Source: Anastrepha obliqua (Eukaryota; Arthropoda; Insecta; Diptera; Tephritidae). Taken from it: 64,000 bases of DNA. Numbering within the stretch: the first letter of the stretch is position 1; the number at the start of each line of letters is the position of its first letter. The translations under genes and the position numbers were made by a program. The stretch spans positions 119,305,792 to 119,369,791 of the forward strand of contig NC_072892.1 in assembly GCF_027943255.1 (NCBI RefSeq). The letters run 5' to 3'. The notes under the pieces were generated by a model. That model made no database searches. It saw only the letters and a program-made list of their open reading frames with translations, and had not been told where the DNA came from. Shown here piece after piece: positions 55,931 through 64,000 of the stretch.

Positions 55931-56212
55931 TGGGTACTTGGACGAGCTCCTCCTCTTATTTGTAGCGTGCGTCTTGATTTTTTTTTTTTAACAAATGGAG
56001 GGACCTACAGTTTCAAGCCGACTCCGAACGGTACATATTTTTTATGAGTAGCTTTTTCAAGGCAGAAATACACTCGGAGGTTTGTCATTGCCTGCCGAGG
56101 GGCGACCGCTATTAGAAAAACCTTTTCTTCATTTCAACGAGATTCGAACTTACGTTCTCTCTAAATTCCGAATGATAGTTGCGCACCAACCCATTCGGCT
56201 GCGGGGGCCGCC
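55931..56212 (-). repeat. SINE-A copy, near full length
   Basis: Plus-strand text: TGGACGAGCTCCTCCTCTTA, ACAAATGGAGGGACCTACAG, AAGCCGACTCCGAACGGTAC, GCAGAAATACACTCGGAGGT, GCCTGCCGAGGGGCGACCGC, GAGATTCGAACTTACGTTCT, CCAACCCATTCGGCTGCGGG. On the minus strand the A-box region is CAGCCGAATGGG and the B box AGTTCGAATCTC. It is inserted in a LINE. Confidence 0.8.
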
Positions 56213-56492
56213 ATTCTTATTATCTAATCCATAACTAAGTCAAAAAGAATAGGGCTTGGACTGTCACCTTGCTTTATCCCAGAGGTAACTGATTGATTCT
56301 TAGATTCTTAAGCTTGTTGTGTTATCGGTCTTAAGATTGATAGCTGATATGATTCGGTTGTCTATTTTGCGTTTTTGCAGAATTCCAATCACGTCTTTCA
56401 AGCCAACCTTGTCAATGGTTTTAGTGAGATCAACGAAACAGAAATAAGCGGGCTTGTCGTTCAATCAACCGTTCAGATCGAGTTTAACCGAC

Positions 56493-58010
56493 GTGTTATT
56501 ATTTTTTTTTTTTTTGGTGGGTGAGGTAGAGTTGGTTCCGTGTGTAGAACTCCAGAGTGGCCAGGAAAATTCCCTTGAACACGGTTCAAGCAGCTCACAA
56601 CTTCTGGCCTACGCCTAAGTATCCTCTGGGTAACTTTCGAACAGTGCGATCTAATGTGAGAAGGCGAAACATTCCAAAATATCTGGTTGAGCGCTGAGTT
56701 TGGGACCCGTCACGTAACAATCCTTCCCCGATGCAAATGAAAACAAAGCCTCGGGTGAGAACTTATTATAATGACAACCCCTGCAAACGAACTAAGGACC
56801 GCTATAGGCTTGTTTTCTTATATCTCTTGTACTTTATCGAGATCTATCTTTTTGTCGCAATACGTCTTCAATGTATCTCTCATCTTTTATCGCGTTCAAG
56901 CATTTTGCTGATTACGCTGGTCGGGGCGCTATTGTTCTTCTGCTCCCTCAGAGCACCTCCTTCCACTAGCCATCAGTCGCAATTAAGAAACGTGTGTTCG
57001 ACGTCATCGCTCGGTGTTTCGCAATATATGCTTACCTTGCCCAAGCAGTATAGATATTTCCGGATGTGTTCGTGGCCTGGGAGGAACTGAATCATGAAAT
57101 AGTTCACTTCGCCGAAGTTCCTTTGAGCCTGTTTGCCTATTGTTGGAATGAGCTTCGCCGTCCATGTTCCACTCGACACAGTGTCCCATCGGATTTGCTA
57201 CTGCGGCATGGTTTGATATCTCCGATCCACGGCACTATTGGGGACATGTTTTTTCTTGGTACCCCACACATCCACTCGCTCCTGGGCATGAGGTCGACCC
57301 CGCTGATTACTACAACTGTCGCTCCTAAGACAGTGCAACTTAAGCAAATCTGAGTGCCACTGTTCGTTGTACAGTCTCCAGTGCTTTGCTTGGGCTTTGC
57401 AGTTTAGCGCATCTCTCCATGCCTCGTTGCCGTACAAGAGTATGGAGTTTGTGCTAGCGATTAGCCTTCTTTTGCTTTGTGTTTATCCACTGATGTTTGC
57501 TATTAGTCTTATCAGCATTTCCATGGCCTTCATTGCTTTGGTAACCGTGTGCCGTATGTGGGCCCAGAACTTAAGTCTGCAATCAATATGAATACCTCAT
57601 CATTAGGGATATTTTACATATTTGCATGCTGATCTCGAGTGGCATGTGAGCTCTTGTAAGCAGGATGACTTCCGTCTAATGTTTGGCAAGTTCCAGGTCA
57701 GACTCCTCAAGCCATATTTGGGTCCTTGACGTGACTTGGTTCAACTTCCTCCTGCCGTCTTCGATGTCTCGCGCTGGTATCACCACCGCTCTATCTTCCG
57801 CTTATCTCACAAGATATGTGTTTTCTTGCATTTTTATGCTCCAAATCTAGTCGTAGCTCAGATTCCAGAGATCGGAGCCGATAATAGCTCCTTGGGCTGC
57901 GCCAGACGTTACCACTTTAGTTTTCTAACAATCTGGTGTGTCGAACAAAAGTTTACGCTCGCTCAGGTAGCTTTGGAGGATACTTAGCAGGTATGCAGTA
58001 AGCGGAAGGT
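56493..58010 (-). pseudogene. R1-like LINE: RT tail to C-terminal zinc knuckle, poly-A
   Basis: Poly-A complement at 56497-56514 marks the 3' end. Minus strand from about 57720: the thumb region with LELAKH-like text, FWAHIRHTVTKAMKAMEML-like text in shifting frames, NSILLYGNEAWRDALNCKAQ (about 57450-57390), VVISGVDLMPRSECVGY-like text, MDGEAHSNNRQ / WTAKLIPTIG, GEVNYFMIQFLPGHEHIRKY, LYCLGKVSIYCETPSDDVEH, TFLNC (zinc-knuckle style). This order suits R1-clade or near relatives. Many frameshifts and stops; 5' truncated. Confidence 0.7.
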
Positions 58011-58019
58011 GATCGGGAT

Positions 58020-59300
58020 CGGGAACATTTTTGAAATAAAATCCTATATATTACAAGCGCCCCCATTCTTTCATTTCAAATCTCACAAATTCTTAATACT
58101 AACCAACTTTAAAACCAAAGCTTACTAAGACTAATTTTGTCGATCTATGAAAAATTATTTTCAACTCTTTCTGTTCATAATTCATTTTTTTTTTTTTTTG
58201 TTTAGCTCATATTCTCAAAATTACTTCAAATGCACTAGCACCATTCTCTTTTTAAGGTTTCCATTTCTATTTCCGCAATTTCGTACCATAACTGTCAGAG
58301 TAGAGGTCGTCGCAGTGGTCACATTTACCTATTAACATTTACAGAAACACTCGCATGTATCTCTTATTAATAAACGTATGCATGTACATACGTATGCACC
58401 GAACAAGGGGTATTGCGGAACAACTCCAACATGCAACTTACGTATGAACGTGCATACATACGTAAATACGTTGGTAGTTGTTTTCAGTGAATTTACCTCA
58501 CTTTTGCCACTTGGAAATAAGTGAAAAATGAACGGGTGCCATGCTGCGAGCAGTTGGCCAATTGTTGTTATGTATGTACATACCCTTATATGTATGTTCA
58601 ATGGCTTTATGCAAAGGAGCGAAGGATGCGCACGAAGGACCAGCATTGGTTTTCTTTGATGCTTGGGTTCGCATGTATGTATGTATGTAAAACTGTGCGT
58701 GCATTTTGCTATCTACAGATATGTGAGTGACTATCGCTGACACATCCGTTGGCATTGTTTTGCGCACAGTAGCTTGGCTTGTTAGCCGAACGGAAATCCG
58801 TTTCGGGCAGTTTGCGGAGTGAAAAACTTTTGTATTTTTTGCCGGTTGCTATCACTGTTGTTTTAGCTATTTCCGCCAGTTTGGTGTTAATAAAGTTCCG
58901 TGCGGTGTCAGAAAAAGTTTATTTCATGCTCTGCAATTGGATGTGTATTTAGCTAGTGGCTGCTATATTGGAAACAATTAATTACAGATTTTAATGCTTG
59001 AAGAAATTTTAGCTACCACTGTTTCAATTTAAAATACTTGGTTTTTTAATATGTGGAGAGAATCATGGTATTACTGAATCAACGGTGCCATTTTTAGGGT
59101 GATTTCTCGAATTAAGAGAAGTTTTAATTTTTGTTGGTAGGTTTTTGGAGAACGATATGTCATGGGGATATTAAGGGAATTCGCTCTTTAATAACTACAT
59201 CCTATGAAAACTTTGTATGCCCGTAGTGCTCTCTGTGTTTTTTTGTGTTTTTTTTTTGTTTAAAGCAGCAACAAGACAAGTATTTAGAGAGCTTTGTATA
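58020..59300. other. Non-coding stretch with TATG repeats
   Basis: ATGT runs at about 58671-58689 and CATACGTA words near 58380-58470. No gene recognised. Confidence 0.4.
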
Positions 59301-59307
59301 AGAATTA

Positions 59308-60085
59308 CAAGGTTGCCCATATTCGATGGACCCATCTGGCAACCCTGTACCTTTTGACAGAAACGTCAGATCTCTTAATGACATACGGCGTTGGAAGCAT
59401 CAATCCAAGCAGATTTTTACCATGGAACAGTACACGCCACGCGAGCGCTCCCAAATTGTTAAAATTTACATTCAACAAAAGAAGTCAATTGTGAAAACTC
59501 AACGTGCGTATAAAAAATTAAATAATGTGAAAAGTGCGCCTTCTAAGAACACCATTAAACGTCTGTACGAAAGGTTTTCGACTGGTGATGCTCTTTCTAA
59601 ACGAAAAAGGCCAAATCAAAACCGACCAAGGCGATCGGATAAGAATATTGCTCTTGTACGGGCCAGTGTTGAGACATCGCCAAGGTCATCCCAAAATCGC
59701 CGTTCTCAGCAGTTGGGCATTGCTTGGACCACTTTACAACGAATTATCTGCAATGATTTGCATTTATTCCCGTATAAGATTCAATTGACGCAAAGATTGT
59801 TGCCTGCGGACAAGCTTCGTCGATTGGAATGGGCCCCAATCGCCCGATTTAACGCCACCTGACTTCTTCTAGTGGGGATATTTGAAATCAAAGGTTTATA
59901 TTAATAAGCCAATAACTATAGAAGAGCTCAAGAACAAACCCGCGAGGAAATAGCCGCTATTCAAAAAATAATGTCAACAAATCTACTTGAACCAAATAAA
60001 ATGATTATTATCGTCAACATCAAACAAATTTTTTTTTTTTTATTAACAAAAAAACACATGGGTCTGTCGAATATGAGCAACCCAG
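59308..60085 (+). mobile_element. Tc1/mariner-type element, catalytic core deleted
   Basis: TIRs (left CAAGGTTGCCCATATTCGAT) match at 23 of 28 positions and TA flanks both ends. ATG at 59422 opens MEQYTPRERSQIVKIYIQQK, then two helix-turn-helix regions: RAYKKLNNVKSAPSKNTIKR and RRSQQLGIAWTTLQRIICND, LFPYKIQLTQRLLPADKLRR. The frame then jumps to the end of the catalytic domain (PNLT-PPDFF-W, LKSKVYINKPITIEELK near 59840-59935). The DDE/D core is gone. 778 bp against about 1.3-1.5 kb expected. The intact DNA-binding domain could still bind TIRs if expressed (inference). Confidence 0.85.
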
Positions 60086-60089
60086 TATG

Positions 60090-62095
60090 TACTTCGGTAG
60101 TGGTTTACAACAATTATTTTATAGCACTTTGAATTACCGGTTGGTTATAAAAAATTCGTCAGCTTAGCAAATCACAAGTGAACTAGAAGTAAAATAATCA
60201 CGCGTTATAGGTACACTAAGCAATGGAAAAGTGATTGAAAAGTAAAATGTTTCATGTCATAAAAATATCTCAGAAATCATAAATTAATATAAATACACCG
60301 CTCTAAAATATGTAAACCCCTTTCTTGAGTGCACTATTCACCCGATTTGTGCATGTAGCATGCACCGATTTGAAAGGAATAACTGCCTTAAGTGCAGAAG
60401 TGCTAACCTCGGCACACTTGTATGGGGACATATGCAACAAAATGTGAAAACCAAGATATCTCTGAGGCCCATCAAGCTAGGGAACTGAAGCTTGGCACGA
60501 ATGCATAAATTATATATGCCGTGTTTATGGTGAAAACTCGCAGATTGAGTAAAACGGAGGGAGGCACCTCCTATTTAAACTGATATTTCAAAATCGCGGA
60601 ATCACGAAAGCTAACATAATGAAATATGATTCAGTTCAACAAACTACCAACTTGTGAGGAAAAGTGATAGATATTGGAAAAGGGGGCATCCAAATTGAAA
60701 CCTTCATACAGTTACACAAATTACGAATGCTGCATTTAAGACGAAAATCATCAAGTATTAGAAAAAGAGGCTATAACACCTCCCATACAAACTTAAGAGG
60801 AACCGGTGGTCTAGAAATTTCAAAAAATTCAGAACGCGGGCATGGAGGGCGCAGTCATGGAGGACGTAGGCATGAAGACGAGACAAAACCCGACTAGAGT
60901 TTCCCAATCAACAATGATAATGATGAAATAAATTTTAGCGAAGTTTTGCAGGTAGTTTTTCAGAAATCTATGAAAGGAACTGCAACATATTGGAACTAAA
61001 GGTTGAGCTCTATCAGATGACGTATCAGAAGCTTATGACTAATAATAATAAAAAAAGAATTGCCTGGCGTCGACTTAACTGTTATACCCAAATCTTATAA
61101 TATTTTCACATCAAAACTACAAGGCTAATTTTCATGAAGCGAAAACTTGCAAATCACCTTTAAGTATTGATATTTTAGGTATTCGTTTATTTAATTTCAG
61201 TATGCCAGCAGCTTTAGTTTTTGTTCAACCCCATCGGTGAGAGTTTTATGGTAATAAAAGCAGCAGTTACCATTTTCGGTTGAAATCCAGCCACCAAAAA
61301 TTTTTTTAATTCGCCAAGAGGTGCTAAAAAGCCAATAAAATAAAGACAAAATAAATAATTAATAAAATGTTTAAGCACGTTTTTCCCAACACTATTCATT
61401 ACTCATGCACTGCAGGATTACCATTTTATTAATAATTTTCTTTATTTCTTCCTTTTTTGTTTGCTAGTTCAGTAGCTTCACTTGTTCACATATAAACTCG
61501 AATCGATTTACCACAATCAGAGTGAGTGCACCCGAAATCATAAGTGGTCCATTAACCCGTTGAACCACAAAAAAAAAAAAAAACAAAAAAAGCTTAAAAG
61601 AAGTCAGCCAACTGTGCGTTTGGAAATAAAGGCGCACCGATAAATATGCCACACGCATTAGATATTTCCTGTTTTAGATTCCATTTTCTTTGCACTGCCC
61701 TCTTTTGAATTTCTAGTGCACATCCTTGTCAGCCTTGCACTCAATTTATTTCCAACCACATACAGACAAAACATGCTAAAATTGTGACGAAGCAAAACCT
61801 GAAAGCTCAGTGGAATGAAAGATAAAGAAAAAGTGCCCAGCAGGCAAATTTAGCAACGAGGGATGAGTTCCGGAGCACGCCTTTTTGGATTATCTTAAAG
61901 TTCCTTAGAATTACTTTGAAAGTTATTGGATTTATAGAAGGGCTGGATTAGTTTCAATATGGACCATTTAACAGAGTTCTTGCCAAAAATAAGGTATTTT
62001 AGAGTGGCTATAAAATGATGAGACTTACGCTATTATATAAGTGGATGAAGTATGCAGGCGCCAAACGCAAGCGACCACCAACTGAAGAATATTAA
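60090..62095. other. Non-coding stretch, no gene recognised
   Basis: A frame at 60664-60897 has a Gly/His/Arg-rich end made of short ATGGAGGxCG repeats; no domain. Other frames look like chance. Confidence 0.35.
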
Positions 62096-62099
62096 ATAA

Positions 62100-63068
62100 A
62101 ATAAAGACTTATCTTTCTATTGAAGTGCGAGGTTTATTCACAAAACAAGGTGTCTTTCCAAATTTCATGGGCAACGTATATTTAATTTTCACAAGTATTT
62201 TACACAAAAGACTTAACGGCCACGCAGAAAGAGTACTTCCGGAGTACCAATGCGGTTTTGGACCTGGAAGGTCAACAATAGACCAAATTTGTTCTCTCAA
62301 ACAGTCCATGGAGAAATGTTTTGATACACACAACACTGGGTTGCAAATGTTGTTTATTGATTTTAAGCAAGCTTTCGATAGCATCAACAAGATGGCATTC
62401 CCCAAAATATTTTTCGTAAATTTAAATCGCAGTCAAACTAGCCAGAGTAGTGCTGATGACCTTGAAAGAGACTGTATCAAAAGTGATGAGTCCAGGCAAC
62501 AAATCTTAATCCTTCAGAATTGAAACGGGAGTAAGAAAGGCTATACACTCTCAACAATAATCTTCCACCTTATGCTATGCTGTGTCATGGATGAAGTAGG
62601 TGACACAAAAAGGACTGGGCGTACATTAAACAGAACTACCCAATTATTCGCGGATGGCATGGCAATTGTCAGCAAAAACATCCACGCCCTATCCACAACC
62701 TTCGCTTATATTGAATTTGCAGCTGGTAGAATTTACCTGCTGAAAATGTGGATAGTAGTGGTAGAGAGTGGTAGAGAAGGTAGAAGAACGAGCTAGACCA
62801 GCTTATTAAAGGCGAAAATGTAATATGTTTTGTCAAAGCTCACCGGTTAAGATGGCTGTATCATAAACAAGAATGGACGGTACGAGGGCGCAGAAGAAAA
62901 TTGCAGAAGGAAGAGCGTTCAACACTAGAGCAAGAGGAAGACTGAGAATAAAATGGGAGACATCAATAAAGTTGTTATATGGAAATTACGATCGAGATGC
63001 TTAGAGGTCCCACTTGCAGAAGGCCAAAGCTCACCAAGAGCTGTAGGGCCAAAAGCTGATGATTATAA
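62100..63068 (+). pseudogene. RTE-like LINE: RT core to 3' tail
   Basis: Frame 62125-62523: LIFTSILHKRLNGHAERVLP, EYQCGFGPGRSTIDQICSLK (RT motif 2a), LQMLFIDFKQAFDSINKMAF (motif A, catalytic Asp). After a TGA and frameshift: SKKGYTLSTIIFHLMLC (motif B), TQLFADGMAIVSKN (62638-62678; the YADD box reads ADG), then the tail ELDQLIKGENVICFVKAHRL (about 62795) and a degraded ARGRxRIKWE end. The 3' end GATGATTATAATAA suits RTE elements. 5' truncated near 62100; a Tc1/mariner element sits directly at its 3' end. Confidence 0.75.
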
Positions 63069-63070
63069 TA

Positions 63071-63612
63071 AAGGGTTTTCCAATAACAGGTGCTATTTAA
63101 ATATATAAAGGCTATCGAGAGATGATTAACGATTTTTTATGGCCGCTATTAGATGGTATTGATCTGGACAACGTTTATTTTCAACAAGATGGCGCTACGT
63201 GCCACACAAGCAACGAAACCATTGATCTTTTACAGGAAAAGTTTCTGGACCGTGTTATCTCTCGAAAAGATAATCACAATTGGCCACCGAGATCTTGTGA
63301 CATAACAACTTGTGACTTAACACCTTGTGAGTTTTTTCTATGGAGCCACGTGAAAGAGAAGGTCTACGCCAACAACCCAGGGTCGATTCGAGACCTCAAA
63401 GATGGAATTCGTGAAGCTATCGAGGACAAAGGGCAGCCACTTTGCAATTCGGTTATGGGAAATTTCATGAAAGGAGATTGTCTCGTAAGCGTGGTCGGGG
63501 TAGTCATTTGCCTGATGTTATTTTCCACTATGAACGGCATACCTTCCTCTTTATAATGAAATAAATATTTTTCTTTGAATATCAAAATAACACCTCTTAG
63601 TGGAAAACCCTT
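63071..63612 (+). mobile_element. Tc1/mariner-type element, 5' half deleted
   Basis: TIRs AAGGGTTTTCCAATAACAGG and partner match at 25 of 28 positions; TA flanks (63069-63070, 63613-63614). The frame 63122-63556 encodes the transposase from mid-catalytic domain on: INDFLWPLLDGIDLDNVYFQ, QDGATCHTSNETIDLLQEKF (second catalytic Asp), RVISRKDNHNWPPRSCDITT, CDLTPCEFFLW (duplicated third-Asp motif), HVKEKVYANNPGSIRDLKDG, IREAIEDKG. The DNA-binding domain and first Asp are deleted. The duplicated CDxT block is an oddity. 542 bp, non-autonomous. Confidence 0.85.
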
Positions 63613-63614
63613 TA

Positions 63615-64000
63615 CATATCCTCAAAGTATGTCTGTATGTTTTCAGTTCCAGCTGTATGACATATATAGTTTGTTTTTGACATGCACAATGGTTGAACAC
63701 GTTTTGGTGTTCTCGAAGATCTTAAGCTATCGAAAACATGGTATTTATCAATTGGTAGTTTTTGGTCAAAAACAGCACCGAAATGATGCGTCGGCTACTG
63801 TATTCACCGAAATTGATCTATTGTGACTTTTTCCTATTCCCAAAACTGAACAATCCCAGAAAGGATCTATGTTTACTATAATTTAGGAGATAAAAATCAT
63901 ATCACTGAGAGACTTCAAGGCCATACCAAGAAGTAGCATTTCAGTAATGCAAGCAGAAATGTCTGATAAGTCTGAAGAAGACCAATTGATACGACCAAAT
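63615..64000. other. Non-coding stretch to window edge
   Basis: A frame at 63575-63826 shows no domain. Nothing supported. Confidence 0.4.

Larger units (their letters stand above)
55193..56490 (-). pseudogene. LINE fragment interrupted by SINE-A, AAG tail
   Basis: Minus strand: 56480-56225 encodes KPAYFCFVDLTKTIDKVGLK, IGILQKRKIDNRIISAINLK and DNTTSLRI (RT motif A and following); after the SINE, 55414-55211 encodes RESILMYAIKIRADMKAIEK, TEMYKLRVIAGINRRDLMRN, EEIRRICDVTIRM, the region after RT (TCxxPxLTYAxETR style). The 3' end is GAAGAAGAAGGAG near 55205-55195. A segment between the two parts is missing or unrecognised. Flanked by the R1-like LINE on one side and the long-TIR element on the other. 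Confidence 0.65.

Noticed and set aside
60664..60897. Gly/His/Arg-rich ORF as an RGG-type protein
   Set aside because: The rich end comes from a few imperfect ATGGAGG repeats; the rest has no domain.
1..64000. LTR retrotransposon or integrated virus
   Set aside because: No long direct repeats, primer-binding site, gag, protease or integrase text was recognised anywhere.

Overview
This looks like AT-rich nuclear DNA from a higher fly (Diptera, Brachycera), most plausibly a tephritid fruit fly. That is an inference from the mobile-element mix (jockey, I/R1-type and RTE-like LINEs, several mariner lineages, Helitrons, a piggyBac relative), a 77-nt intron and frequent TATG microsatellites. I recognise no host protein-coding gene, rRNA gene or functional tRNA gene. 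The window is best read as intergenic or intronic DNA that has been invaded repeatedly; most open frames are decayed transposases or reverse transcriptases, or chance frames.

Layout. 1-9 kb: a dead mariner between two DRE/core-promoter-like clusters, a LINE tail, two MITEs, an RNase H LINE fragment and an internally deleted irritans-type mariner with terminal inverted repeats (TIRs). 9-16 kb: LINE relics and a rosa-like mariner with TIRs. 16.7-18.6 kb: a deleted Helitron carrying a 129-bp minisatellite. 20-22.3 kb: a mariner scrap, a SINE and a LINE. 24.6-30.8 kb: the best-resolved structure, a LINE split at TTAA by a piggyBac-like element, which is split by a Helitron, which carries a jockey 3' end and a spliced ORF of unknown origin. 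31-39 kb: more LINE, mariner and SINE fragments. 39-42 kb: mostly unexplained non-coding DNA plus a second short SINE. 42-52 kb: a mariner split by a TTAA MITE, a jockey copy, a second rosa-like mariner, a LINE with a target-site duplication (TSD), and a MITE with identical TIRs. 54-58 kb: a young 929-bp element with 146-bp TIRs beside LINEs and a SINE. 59-64 kb: two deleted Tc1/mariner elements and an RTE-like LINE.

Three things deserve most attention: a tRNA-derived SINE family with nine copies or fragments on both strands, the four-layer nested insertion with its intron-bearing ORF, and the non-autonomous elements with reconstructable insertion sites. They relate to each other as parasites: autonomous elements left deleted derivatives, LINE machinery presumably moved the SINEs, and later insertions date earlier ones. 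Coordinates of decayed copies are approximate unless a TIR or TSD is cited.
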